Source: Succiniclasticum ruminis DSM 9236
GTDB lineage: Bacteria > Bacillota > Negativicutes > Acidaminococcales > Acidaminococcaceae
Reading direction: 5' to 3'
NCBI RefSeq assembly: GCF_900112895.1
Contig: NZ_FONL01000001.1
Span: forward strand, 366,888-430,887
DNA: 64,000 bases
Part shown: piece after piece, positions 26,750 to 35,419 of the stretch
How positions within the stretch are numbered: the first letter of the stretch is position 1
Layout: each line of letters starts with the position of its first letter
The notes under the pieces: model-generated
What the model saw: only the letters and a program-made list of their open reading frames with translations
Told to the model about the DNA's origin: nothing
The model's database searches: none
Position numbers and translations under genes: made by a program

Positions 26750-26984
26750 ATAGATTACCTCTGTTTTTCACCATTCTGTCGCTCGCAAAATGTATTTAAT
26801 CTTTTTTACGGCATGCCTGCTGGCTCAACATACAATCGTTCTGCGGAAATCCCTATTCCATTCCACCTGACAGATGTTATACAGCTGCGGGACAGCACAG
26901 GCCTTTAACCTGTTGGCATTTTACACATCACTGCACCGTAAAATAAATATTTATTTTTAAAATATACGGATTGCCTCATCACCA

Positions 26985-27812
26985 CTATTTTATATAAGAT
27001 ATAATCTGAACAATCCGCTTTGAATCATAAACAAATCCGTTACTTTCTTCCATTGCATTTTGCATGAACTTTTCTGAAAGCTGGTCATTAAAATTCAAAA
27101 AGGAAAGCTCTCCCAAGTCATTTTTCATTTCTTCTTCCACTGCGGAGAAATCATTATAATATTTCCTACGGGTGTAGCTTAAGTATTCCACATTGGCATT
27201 TATTCCCATATCCCAAAGCATCATCGGCATGAGAATATAGTCGTTGTTATACCGGTATGAAAGCCCCAAATCTCTGTATAGTTCGTACATCTGCGGGCGC
27301 AATAAGGTCCTTACAATTACAAAACCCTTTCTTCCGTACAAAGCAATTTTAGACAGGACCTGCCTCATATAACAGACCCGATACAGCGAGTTAACAGCAA
27401 GAACAAAATCTGCCTGATAATCTTCAGTATAATCTTCCCATTTGGAACAAATCATCCGGATGTTTTTACATCCCTCCTGCTTAATGCTTATTGCCAGTTG
27501 TTTCAGCATAGCCGGTGAAAAGTCAAGAGCAAGGATCTCTTTTGAATACTTGGAAAGCGGTATGGAAAAATTACCGGAGCCGCAACCCAGATCAATAATC
27601 TTTTTCCCTTCTCCAAAGATTTCCTTTAACTTATCCCGCAAGGAAACAGAATCCCGGTACAGATTGTATTGCCTCGAATAGGTCGGAGCCAGTTTATCCC
27701 AAAACTCCAGTTCCACTCTGTCATCAAATTTTCGGCCGGACTTCCGTTCTGCATCCCAACCCTGGTCTTTTTGCCATAAATCATCTACATTTACTGATTT
27801 TAACTGGTACAT
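26985..27812 (-). CDS. SAM-dependent methyltransferase (class I)
   Basis: 275 residues from ATG 27812 (GGGAG 8 nt upstream; GTG at 27818 is an alternative). KIIDLGCGSGNFSIPLSKY is motif I and ILALDFSPAML motif II of Rossmann-fold methyltransferases. Substrate unknown. It is a single-gene unit driven by a MerR-type promoter and divergent from a MerR gene, so it belongs to the same regulon as the receptors. A role in modifying a tetrapyrrole or metallophore is inference. Confidence 0.85.
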   Translation of the reverse strand: MYQLKSVNVDDLWQKDQGWDAERKSGRKFDDRVELEFWDKLAPTYSRQYNLYRDSVSLRDKLKEIFGEGKKIIDLGCGSGNFSIPLSKYSKEILALDFSPAMLKQLAISIKQEGCKNIRMICSKWEDYTEDYQADFVLAVNSLYRVCYMRQVLSKIALYGRKGFVIVRTLLRPQMYELYRDLGLSYRYNNDYILMPMMLWDMGINANVEYLSYTRRKYYNDFSAVEEEMKNDLGELSFLNFNDQLSEKFMQNAMEESNGFVYDSKRIVQIISYIK

Positions 27813-27841
27813 AAGCACAACTCCCTGCTTCTTTAAGTATA

Positions 27842-27872
27842 ATCTTAATCAATATAGCCGCTATAAAGTCAA
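27842..27872 (-). promoter_or_regulatory. MerR-type promoter of the methyltransferase gene
   Basis: Minus strand TTGACT (27867-27872), 19-bp spacer, TAAGAT (27842-27847); the spacer holds the dyad TATAGC-G-GCTATA (27853-27865). Shares TTGACYTTATAGC with the 19.0-kb promoter. Confidence 0.7.
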
Positions 27873-27975
27873 GTACAATTTTTATAAACGTTGTGCCGGT
27901 TTTATGCCATGAAACCTTATTTTTTGAGAAGAAACAGGTTTTAACGACGGCAATCTGGATAAAAAACATCCTGTA

Positions 27976-28015
27976 TTGTATTATGAATAAAAAAAGTTTA
28001 TAATAAATATAAACT
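27976..28015 (+). promoter_or_regulatory. Promoter and dyad of the first MerR gene
   Basis: TTGTAT (27976-27981), 17-bp spacer, TATAAT (27999-28004). A perfect dyad AGTTTATA-5-TATAAACT (27995-28015) covers the -10 and could give autoregulation. Confidence 0.6.
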
Positions 28016-28071
28016 ATTAAGGCTTTAAAATTAATTAAAATTTATTTCTGTTAATACTACGGAGCTAAGCC

Positions 28072-28902
28072 ATGGGAATCCGGGAGCAGTATTATACGCC
28101 TGTAGAATTTGCCAAATTATTTAATATTGATAAACAAACCCTGATTTATTATGACAACCAGGGAATTTTCACACCTGCCTTTAAAAAAGAAAACGGGTAC
28201 CGGTATTACTCCGCAGAGCAGATTGTTTTATTCAGCATACTGCTGTCTTTACGTAAACTGAACATACAAGGACATCTGCTTGCTGAGTACAATAAAAATC
28301 CTTCTAATGACAAATTAACAGAAATGCTGAAAGACAAGATTTTTGAATATAATGAAACTGTAGAGTCCCTTTCTCATAAGATCGAATGTCTCCACGCTAA
28401 GATTTCCTCTATTCAGAAATCAAACAATCTTCCCATTAATAATATTATGCTGATTCCTCATCACCAGATATATTGTCAGCGCAGCGCCGTAATTCATGAA
28501 AATACTTCTTACAAAGATGCCCTGTTAGCAAGCACGCCGCTGATCAGCAGTTTTGCGACAAACCTGTTGACACATCAACTGCAGCTTTCTTTTATGCCCG
28601 TTTTTAAAAATCTGTCTGATCTGAGCGAGCCTCATCAATACAGAATCGTTCTGCTTACCAATGAAACAAAACTATTTACAAATCCCTTGGAATATCCTCC
28701 GGCATTATATCTTACCTTGATCATCGAAGGAGCTTTCCGCCAGAATGCTTTGCGGTATATAACTCTGATGGAAGAGTTTATGGACAAAATCGGTCTCACC
28801 TATAAACCGTTAGCTTTCATAACACCGTGGCAGACTTTCAACTGTTTTGAAAACGAAAAACGAAAACTTACCAAGATAGAACTTAACGTCTCGTATGAAT
28901 AA
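28072..28902 (+). CDS. MerR-family transcriptional regulator 1
   Basis: 276 residues; ATG with GGAG 7 nt upstream. Residues ~8-75 form the MerR winged helix (VEFAKLFNIDKQTLIYYDNQGIFTPAF, NGYRYYS), followed by a coiled-coil dimer helix and a ~150-residue C-terminal domain like the BmrR effector-binding type. It lacks the metal-binding cysteine cluster of MerR or CueR, so it likely senses an organic ligand. Divergent from the methyltransferase gene. It is a paralogue of the regulator at 51240-52169. Confidence 0.9.
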   Translation: MGIREQYYTPVEFAKLFNIDKQTLIYYDNQGIFTPAFKKENGYRYYSAEQIVLFSILLSLRKLNIQGHLLAEYNKNPSNDKLTEMLKDKIFEYNETVESLSHKIECLHAKISSIQKSNNLPINNIMLIPHHQIYCQRSAVIHENTSYKDALLASTPLISSFATNLLTHQLQLSFMPVFKNLSDLSEPHQYRIVLLTNETKLFTNPLEYPPALYLTLIIEGAFRQNALRYITLMEEFMDKIGLTYKPLAFITPWQTFNCFENEKRKLTKIELNVSYE

Positions 28903-28930
28903 TCCGGTTCATACGGGACGTTAGTCTTTT
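28885..28930 (+). terminator. Terminator of MerR gene 1, overlapping its end
   Basis: AACGTCTCGTATGAA / TTCATACGGGACGTT with one wobble, then a T-rich tail. The stem starts inside the coding region and may also stop the convergent operon from the right. Confidence 0.75.
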
Positions 28931-28965
28931 AAAAACTATTAATTTGATACTTTCTTGCACAACAC

Positions 28966-29883
28966 TTAATATAAAGATACTATATCAAACATTTCCGAAA
29001 GCATTTTCCCTGTCCTTGAATCCCAGTCAAACAACAGCACCGCTTCTTTCCCGCTGTATAAAAACTTTACCTTGCCGTTTTCAATCACGGCGCTCTGGCC
29101 CGGCGTCATGTCCATCCACTTCGGCGTTCCGGTCTGGTTGCAGACCACAACAGGCAACCCCGTCCGTTGTGAAGCCAGTTCCCAGCTCGGTAATGGAGTT
29201 CCCGTTTCCTTTGTAGGAGGCCAGGCAGCGATATCGACAATAATTTGCGCGCCTTTGTCCGCAAGAACGCGGGGATAATTTAAAAACCAGATATCAGAGC
29301 AGACCAGTACTCCTGTTGCCACACCACTGCAGACAACAGGATTCAATTTATCATCGTTGGTTGACCATACCTCTGCGCCAAAGCCCACATGGGCAGACAT
29401 TTTGTTGTGCCGTCCCACCGGTTTGCCGTCGGGGCCGAAAATCAGGCAGGAATTCCTGTAACAGTCCGCCTGTTTATCATATTCGCCGGCGCCAAGGAAT
29501 AAGTAGGCGCCATACTTTTTGCACAACTCTGTTAAAGACAGGATGTCTTCAGAAGGCTGCGGTTTTATTTTTTCCTTTTGCTTCGGATCAATCACATAAA
29601 AATAATATCCCTGCAACGCGGTTTCCGGCGTAACAATCCAGTTGGCGCCGTGCCGGCCGGCAATGTTAATTGCTTTTTCTATTTTTTTAATATTTTCTGC
29701 CTGGGGCCCCTGGGCTACATCCAGATGACACAAAGCAATACGTATAGATTTATTTGAACTGCCTTTTTTGAAATTGTCCGTATTCGAAGAATTTTCTCCG
29801 TTTCCTGCGGCTAAACCTGTACAACACAAAGTGAGACAAACAAACAGAAGCAGGTAACAAAACTTTTTAGCGAAACCTTTCAT
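28966..29883 (-). CDS. Carbon-nitrogen hydrolase (nitrilase family), exported
   Basis: 305 residues; ATG with AAGGAAG upstream. A signal peptide (FCYLLLFVCLTLCCTGLAAG) precedes the nitrilase fold; the CC..G pattern may be a lipobox, so the enzyme would be periplasmic or lipid-anchored. Catalytic Glu in TPETALQGYYF, Lys in GRHNKMSAH, Cys in GVLVCSDIWF. The family hydrolyses amides or nitriles. It is a paralogue of the cytoplasmic enzyme at 30801-31568 and lies downstream of the NifH-like gene. Amide side chains of a corrinoid would be a logical substrate in this setting, which is inference. Confidence 0.88.
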   Translation of the reverse strand: MKGFAKKFCYLLLFVCLTLCCTGLAAGNGENSSNTDNFKKGSSNKSIRIALCHLDVAQGPQAENIKKIEKAINIAGRHGANWIVTPETALQGYYFYVIDPKQKEKIKPQPSEDILSLTELCKKYGAYLFLGAGEYDKQADCYRNSCLIFGPDGKPVGRHNKMSAHVGFGAEVWSTNDDKLNPVVCSGVATGVLVCSDIWFLNYPRVLADKGAQIIVDIAAWPPTKETGTPLPSWELASQRTGLPVVVCNQTGTPKWMDMTPGQSAVIENGKVKFLYSGKEAVLLFDWDSRTGKMLSEMFDIVSLY

Positions 29884-29899
29884 GACGATTCTTCCTTTT

Positions 29900-30721
29900 T
29901 CACTTATCTTCTATGCCCATCTCCGCCATAAATGCTTCCAGTTCTTCAAACGTCATGGTGGTGGGAATTGTCAGTTCCTTATTGTCAAGAACACATTTTG
30001 CCAGTTCCCGGTAGACCTGTGCCTGATGGGAGTCCGGCGCGTACTGGATTACAGTCTGTCTCTGGATTTCCGCTTTCTGTACAATCTGGTTCCGGGGAAT
30101 AAAAGCGACCAGTTTTGTATTCAGTTTCTTTGCAAAAGCCTCCAGCAGTTCTTTTTCCTTTGGCGTATTCCGGCTGTTGCCGATCAATCCTCCCAGACGG
30201 ACTTTACCGCGCTGGGCAAACCGTTTGATGCCCTTGGCAATATTGTTCGCCGCGTACAGTGACATCATTTCACCGGATGTAATAATATAAATAACATCCG
30301 CGTACCCCTCCCGGATTGGGACAGCAAAACCGCCGCAGACCACATCTCCCAATACATCGTACAAAATCAGTTCGTCATCTTCATTTGCATGTAATGCGTT
30401 TAAACGTTCCAGGGCGACGATAATACCTCTGCCGGCACAGCCGACACCGGGTTCCGGACCCCCGGCTTCGATACATTTGATATGGTTATAGCCGTAATGA
30501 ACGATTTCTTCCAGGGTAACGCTGCCGTCATCGGAATTCCGCACTGCGTCCAGGACAGTTCCCTTGCAGATTTTACCCAGCACCAGGCGGGTAGAATCGT
30601 TTTTCGGATCACAACCAATCTGGCATACTTTTACACCCATCTCGCTTAATGCCGCAGAAACATTGGATGCCGTTGTGGACTTTCCGATACCGCCTTTTCC
30701 GTAAAAAGCAATCTTTAGCAT
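29900..30721 (-). CDS. NifH-like ATPase (nitrogenase-like component 2)
   Basis: 273 residues. Walker A GKGGIGKS (8-15), switch [10 protein letters not shown] (36-45), [13 protein letters not shown] with Cys95 and [11 protein letters not shown] with Cys129: all residues needed for a dimer bridged by one [4Fe-4S] cluster. Such proteins pass electrons with ATP hydrolysis to a D/K-type partner. It is the only NifH-like protein in the window, so it may serve both D/K pairs. NifH, BchL, BchX and CfbC share these motifs; a tree would be needed to tell which branch. It lies in one operon with pair 2. Confidence 0.95.
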   Translation of the reverse strand: MLKIAFYGKGGIGKSTTASNVSAALSEMGVKVCQIGCDPKNDSTRLVLGKICKGTVLDAVRNSDDGSVTLEEIVHYGYNHIKCIEAGGPEPGVGCAGRGIIVALERLNALHANEDDELILYDVLGDVVCGGFAVPIREGYADVIYIITSGEMMSLYAANNIAKGIKRFAQRGKVRLGGLIGNSRNTPKEKELLEAFAKKLNTKLVAFIPRNQIVQKAEIQRQTVIQYAPDSHQAQVYRELAKCVLDNKELTIPTTMTFEELEAFMAEMGIEDK

Positions 30722-30800
30722 GATTCCTGTTCCTTTCTATATCATCATAAATAATTATCTAAACAAATACATAATTAAATTTAGTGTACCGTATGCTGTT

Positions 30801-31568
30801 TTAAAACGGCATCACTGCAAACCGTTCTGAAATTACACTGTTTTTTGTTTCATCCCATTCAAACAACAGCAAAGCATCTTCCCCGCTGTATGTCAGTTTC
30901 GGCTGCCCGTTTTCAATGTACACGCTCTGCCCGACCGTAAAATCCAGCCACTCTGTTTTTCCGGTCTGGTTGCATAAAACCATGGGCAGACCTGTTTCAT
31001 TTGAACATTTTATCCAGGACGGCAACGGATCCCCGCATTCTTTGGATATAGGCCAGCCGGCAATATCCACCAGAATCTGCGCGCCCTGTTCCGCCAGCCG
31101 TTTGGGGCATTCGACGTACCATGCATCAGAGCAGACCATGATACCTGTTTTTACGTTTCCCACCTGTACCGGTTCTGCAACGGTACTGTTTGTTACCCAG
31201 CCTTCCCCGCCATAACCGTGGGAATGGTTTTTGCGGTGCTTCCCAATCAATTCGCCATCCGGACCGAACACAAAGCAGGTGTTGTAATTGCAGTTGTCTT
31301 TTACGTCATACTCACCGGCTCCCAGGAATAAATACTGCCGGTTTTTCCTTACCAGATCCCGCAACGGAGTTAAATATTCCGCAGGCTGCGGATCCAGTTT
31401 CTGCTCCGGGTCAATTTTATAAAAATGATAACCCTGTACTGCGGTTTCCGGCGTAATGACCCAGTCCGCTTTCACTTCACCCGCAATCTGTACTGCGCGT
31501 TCCAGAATTTTCAAATTCTCTTCCAAAGGCCCCATACTAAGGGTAAGATGGCACAACAGGATTTTCAT
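30801..31568 (-). CDS. Carbon-nitrogen hydrolase (nitrilase family), cytoplasmic
   Basis: 255 residues and no signal peptide. Glu in TPETAVQGYHF, Lys in GKHRKNHSH, Cys in GIMVCSDAWY form the catalytic triad. It overlaps the upstream K-type gene by ATGA, so it is translationally coupled to the nitrogenase-like pair. It shares many blocks (LFLGAGEYD, CNQTG, SGEDALLLFEWD) with the exported enzyme two genes on. One acting outside and one inside the membrane would suit stepwise hydrolysis of an imported amide. Confidence 0.9.
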   Translation of the reverse strand: MKILLCHLTLSMGPLEENLKILERAVQIAGEVKADWVITPETAVQGYHFYKIDPEQKLDPQPAEYLTPLRDLVRKNRQYLFLGAGEYDVKDNCNYNTCFVFGPDGELIGKHRKNHSHGYGGEGWVTNSTVAEPVQVGNVKTGIMVCSDAWYVECPKRLAEQGAQILVDIAGWPISKECGDPLPSWIKCSNETGLPMVLCNQTGKTEWLDFTVGQSVYIENGQPKLTYSGEDALLLFEWDETKNSVISERFAVMPF

Positions 31569-32872
31569 AACGAAGGCCGCCTTTCTTCTCTGATAAAATA
31601 CAAGGTCAGTGTCTGTTCCACTATCTCATGGATCAGACACCCCCAGCCTTCAATCCCGGCAAATGTCCTGTATTTGCGTCGCAGAAGCCCGTCTGCCTTG
31701 TACATGTTGAAATAGATTGTGTGCGCGTAGCCGCCGGTACGGACCCGGTCGGCAAAAGTCCCGAACAGCAGCCGGATATCAAATGGAAGCCTTGTGTCGC
31801 TTTCATCAGGCGCCTTTGGATGAAGCGGTCCACAGTTATCATGATTTTGCCTTCCATCTTCCCCCATATAGTTTCCCTGTATCTGGTATATTATGTTCTC
31901 CACTTCCAGAATTTCATGCTGCAGGGCATCTGCCAGTGCTTTAGCCTGGGTATACGGTAAGGCTAAAATGGCCTGTTTAAAAGTCAGGTTGGCAATCATC
32001 CGCTTCAGGGCGTCAACTTCTTCCCCTACATTTTCCCGCACCACACAGGCTTCCTGTTCCAGTTTTTTCAGATCAGGCATCACAGACAGGTTCTCTCCGA
32101 TTTTTTGCACCCAGTCCATCGTCTGCTTTAACCCGTAGGGAATCGGCAACACCGCATAATCCTGCCCGGTCTTTTCCTTAAGACGCTTGGCTGTCTGCAG
32201 TCCCAGCTCCGGAGCCAGAACAATATTCAGCGCTGCCAACGGTATATTTTGCAACTCCTTCATATCCAGTCCCTGCTCACCAGGGCACACTCCCACTTCA
32301 AAACCGGCTTCCGCCAGCAGCCGCTTCAGTTCTGCCAGGTCCCCGCTGCTGTCAGGATAATAACTGCAATAGCCCAGCAAATTTACCCGTTTCGAATGCC
32401 TTTCAGCACATTTCTGCAAATCCATCTTGTCTATAATTGCAGTCATCGCGGTCTGATACCCCTCTTCAAACAGACCGGTCAGTCCGCCTGTATCCAGAGC
32501 AATGACAGGATAGGGCCGCTCCAGCGTACTGACAATCCCACTAACATCGTCACCGATAAGGCCTACCGAACAGCTTGTCAGCACAGCCAGCAGACCGGTA
32601 TCCGGGTTTTCCTGCTTCTGAACATCCAGGATCTCCCTGATTCTGTCTCCTGTTCCAAACAGCAGGTCAGCCTGTTCCACATGGGAACAGTACAGACGAT
32701 GCTGCAATGTGCGGTTACAGGACATCAGCTCCCGTTCCACAACAAGGGAGCACCAGCTGGGGCCATTCAGTACCACCGTAGTATTTTTAAAACTCAGCAC
32801 GGCTGCCGCAGCCCCGTTCATCTGGCAATAACTATGACAGGGAAGCCACTGTTCCAGATTCTCATTCTTCAT
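31565..32872 (-). CDS. Nitrogenase-like component 1, K-type subunit (pair 2)
   Basis: 435 residues; ATG with AGGAGG 7 nt upstream, overlapping the D gene by 11 bp. Cys12/16 (PCHSYCQMNGA), Cys41 (NGPSWCS) and Cys101 (LTSCSVGLIGDD) match the three K-type cluster cysteines; Cys52 and Cys62 (SHVEQADLLFGTGDRI) are extra. The NifD-type cofactor cysteine region reads LNIVLAPELG, without Cys. With three cysteines in its D partner, the pair could hold a P-cluster-like or two [4Fe-4S] clusters. The C-terminal 60 residues (YRTFAGIEGWGCLIHEIV) look unlike NifK. Confidence 0.83.
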   Translation of the reverse strand: MKNENLEQWLPCHSYCQMNGAAAAVLSFKNTTVVLNGPSWCSLVVERELMSCNRTLQHRLYCSHVEQADLLFGTGDRIREILDVQKQENPDTGLLAVLTSCSVGLIGDDVSGIVSTLERPYPVIALDTGGLTGLFEEGYQTAMTAIIDKMDLQKCAERHSKRVNLLGYCSYYPDSSGDLAELKRLLAEAGFEVGVCPGEQGLDMKELQNIPLAALNIVLAPELGLQTAKRLKEKTGQDYAVLPIPYGLKQTMDWVQKIGENLSVMPDLKKLEQEACVVRENVGEEVDALKRMIANLTFKQAILALPYTQAKALADALQHEILEVENIIYQIQGNYMGEDGRQNHDNCGPLHPKAPDESDTRLPFDIRLLFGTFADRVRTGGYAHTIYFNMYKADGLLRRKYRTFAGIEGWGCLIHEIVEQTLTLYFIREERRPSL

Positions 32873-34145
32873 GAAACATCCTCCTGTCCGATTCCAAAAA
32901 TGTTTTCAGCTGCTTCCAGTAATCACAGATTCCCGCAGCGCCGATGTGCCGTTTTGTGGTTATGAACTGTTTTGCAAAATAAGGTTTTTCGATAATCGTG
33001 ATAACAAAATCTTCAAGCTTTCTCTGTGTTTTTTCCTGCAAATACTCTTCTTCCGTGTAAACCGGCTTGCCGTATCCCTGTAGTGCGTTCCGGTATTTTT
33101 GGCTTTCCGCGCCTGCCATTTCCGGCAGCAAAATAAACCCGGAAATCCGTATTCCCGCTGATTCCAACAGGGAAACAATCCGTTCCGGCATGGCAAAATC
33201 ATAGGAAAAAACAAAAGCAAGCAGGCAGGTGTTATTCTGAAAGACCGGCGCGCAATCCGCAGCCGTTTCCTGTATCATTGCTTTTTCCTTTTCAACTGCT
33301 TTTTCAGCAAGGAGCGGTTCTCCCAGCAGTTCCCCGGTTTTTCTTAAATAGGCATACACTTCCTCAGGTGTTTCCGGCAGATTATCCAGGTTATAAGAAA
33401 TCCCAAGCGTTTCCGCAAAAAACCGGGTGTATGCGTGAATCTCTTTCCGCTTGTTGGACTGCCCCCTTCCGGCAACCGCAAGAGATACCCGGTTCAGCAT
33501 GGGAAATTCGGAAATCTTCATGCCGGCGATGGGAAACAAAACATCCTGAAAACCAAAATAGTGAAACAGCCTGTTAATGCAGGAATTGACAAACGCTTTA
33601 TTATTAATGGGCTGTTCACCTAACAGGACAACCGTTTTATCTTTTTCCTTCGTCCGTTTCAAAGGACTGAATTTTTCAATCAGAAGTTTCGTAGTCAGCA
33701 GATACGGATCGTTTTCCGTATCATTCATAAAGCCGGAACCGTCCGTATAAAGAACAGGAACCTTTGTTTCTTCCTCAATCAGTCTGCAGACCGCTTCTAA
33801 ATTATCTCCGATGACACCGGCCACACACCCGCCTGCAACCATGATATATTTGGGATGCCGGGCTTTGATTACGGCCCGCAGGCATTCTTCCAGTTTCTGT
33901 TCCCCACCGAAGATAGCCTCTTTATCCGTCAGCCCCGTAACATAAAAATTGCCCATGTCATAAGGCAGTTTCCTTCCGGATTTTCGATAGCGCTCTTTCA
34001 GATACGGCAAAACGCCGGCAATCAAATGAGAACAGGCCCGGGGTGCGTGGATCACAACCACCGCCCCCGGGTTAAACGCATTTGCCGTATATATGCCGGC
34101 CAGATTGCAGATTACCGGTTTTCGCTTCGCGTGTTTGCCAATCAT
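32862..34145 (-). CDS. Nitrogenase-like component 1, D-type subunit (pair 2)
   Basis: 427 residues, shorter than NifD (~480). Cys13 (VICNLAG), Cys38 (HAPRACS) and Cys107 (AGGCVAGVIGDN) fill all three P-cluster positions, and GLTDKEAIFGGEQKL is the standard motif. The cofactor cysteine region is LNRVSLAVAGRG, lacking Cys, and the C-terminal ligand histidine has no evident match. It therefore resembles tetrapyrrole-type reductases or CfbD more than dinitrogen reductases. Divergence from pair 1 is large, so the two pairs are old paralogues, not a recent duplication. Confidence 0.84.
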   Translation of the reverse strand: MIGKHAKRKPVICNLAGIYTANAFNPGAVVVIHAPRACSHLIAGVLPYLKERYRKSGRKLPYDMGNFYVTGLTDKEAIFGGEQKLEECLRAVIKARHPKYIMVAGGCVAGVIGDNLEAVCRLIEEETKVPVLYTDGSGFMNDTENDPYLLTTKLLIEKFSPLKRTKEKDKTVVLLGEQPINNKAFVNSCINRLFHYFGFQDVLFPIAGMKISEFPMLNRVSLAVAGRGQSNKRKEIHAYTRFFAETLGISYNLDNLPETPEEVYAYLRKTGELLGEPLLAEKAVEKEKAMIQETAADCAPVFQNNTCLLAFVFSYDFAMPERIVSLLESAGIRISGFILLPEMAGAESQKYRNALQGYGKPVYTEEEYLQEKTQRKLEDFVITIIEKPYFAKQFITTKRHIGAAGICDYWKQLKTFLESDRRMFHEE

Positions 34146-34160
34146 ACTTCCGTTCCCCGC

Positions 34161-35207
34161 CTACTCGTTTTTCTCTTCGGTAACCGTAAGCCTTGCGTTA
34201 TCCGGGAAGTTAAACTCTTCACCGTAGGCAACGCGGGCAATTTCCTGCACGCAATACACGATATCCTGGGAACAGTTATAAATGAACTGCTCCCGGGGAT
34301 AAATCAGCTGCTTATCATTGATGGCCTTCACTGTCCGCAGGGAAGGATCTTTTAAATAACTGTCAATAAAGGCCTGAGTATCATAGTTTCCCCTGTCGTT
34401 ATATACCGGCATCAGCATGATATCCGGATTAATCTTGATCAGCATCTCTTTGGTCAGCTGCTGACCGGTCTTCAGCCCCGCCGCCGCGATGCCGTTGACC
34501 ACATTGGCTTCCCGGCAGGCATCGTCATAAGCGCACCCGGCTCCGCCATAAGCAGTCATCAAAGACAGAAGAACAATATTTTTTCGCTGTTCCGGTTTGA
34601 TTTTACTTGTTTTCTCCCGGATTTCTGCCAGCTTTTTATCCATCATCCCGATGAGCTGCTTTCCCTTTTCCAGTTCCCCTATTGCCGCGGCAACCTGCGA
34701 GACAGCTTCTTTTGCGTCCTGAATTGTTTCCGGAGATTTTACTGATACGACCTTTAATCCCAAATCCCGCATACTCTGTATCTTTTCTGCCTGCGTCCAG
34801 TCGGAAACGATGACTACATCCGGCTTCATAGACAGTACCTCTTCCGCGCCGGGATCACCGATTTTTTTAGTTATTCTCTTCGCAATGGGAACAACGTTGG
34901 ATAATACCGGGTCGTCCATTAAGGTATTGATACCTACCAGATGATTGCTGGTGACCAACCCCAATACAATCTGGTCCGTGTACATGGCGAAAGTCAGGAT
35001 TCTTTTCGGTTTTGAGGGAAACGTAACTTTGGTTCCGGTTAAATCGGTTACCGAATAGGAACCGGTTGTATTTGTTTCCTGCTTGCTTTGCGCTGCATTT
35101 GTTTTACTGCTGCTTTGCGATTGCGGGGAAGGACTGCAGCCGGAAAGCAATGCAGAAATAAGGAAAAATGAAAAAAGAAACAGGGTTAAAATCCTTTTTA
35201 CACACAT
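34161..35207 (-). CDS. Periplasmic binding lipoprotein (BtuF/FepB-type) 1
   Basis: 348 residues. Signal ends LLSGCSPS (lipobox). YSVTDLTGTKVTFPSKPKRILTF and the long-helix two-lobe pattern mark the cluster III binding proteins for vitamin B12, haem and siderophores. It would deliver ligand to a FecCD-type permease; the only one here is at 47856-48884. It is the first gene of the operon with nitrogenase-like pair 2, only 15 bp before the D gene, tying ligand uptake to reduction. Confidence 0.9.
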   Translation of the reverse strand: MCVKRILTLFLFSFFLISALLSGCSPSPQSQSSSKTNAAQSKQETNTTGSYSVTDLTGTKVTFPSKPKRILTFAMYTDQIVLGLVTSNHLVGINTLMDDPVLSNVVPIAKRITKKIGDPGAEEVLSMKPDVVIVSDWTQAEKIQSMRDLGLKVVSVKSPETIQDAKEAVSQVAAAIGELEKGKQLIGMMDKKLAEIREKTSKIKPEQRKNIVLLSLMTAYGGAGCAYDDACREANVVNGIAAAGLKTGQQLTKEMLIKINPDIMLMPVYNDRGNYDTQAFIDSYLKDPSLRTVKAINDKQLIYPREQFIYNCSQDIVYCVQEIARVAYGEEFNFPDNARLTVTEEKNE

Positions 35208-35373
35208 AATACTATCCTTTAAAAACTCAATGAACTACTGTTAAACTTATTGTTATATACCCGAAATTTAGATCTCCGCCGGGGACAAACCGCCTCGGCT
35301 GTGACAATAAATACTTCCAATGTTCTATTCCACAGCCGTTACGAGCAGAAATGATAATATTTACCATACGATA

Positions 35374-35402
35374 ATTATATTCATTTTTAAAAGCATTTAC
35401 AA
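35374..35402 (-). promoter_or_regulatory. Promoter of the pair-2 nitrogenase-like operon
   Basis: Minus strand TTGTAA (35397-35402), 17-bp spacer, TATAAT (35374-35379), ~170 nt ahead of the first gene. The long leader contains a weak hairpin (GGCTGTG/CACAGCC, 35297-35337). Spacing is standard, so no MerR untwisting is needed here. Confidence 0.55.
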
Positions 35403-35419
35403 TAATGTATATATAATGG

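Noticed and set aside
12778..34145. A nitrogen-fixation (nif) cluster
   Set aside because: No D-type protein has the FeMo-co cysteine or histidine, and nifE/nifN/nifV-type partners are absent.
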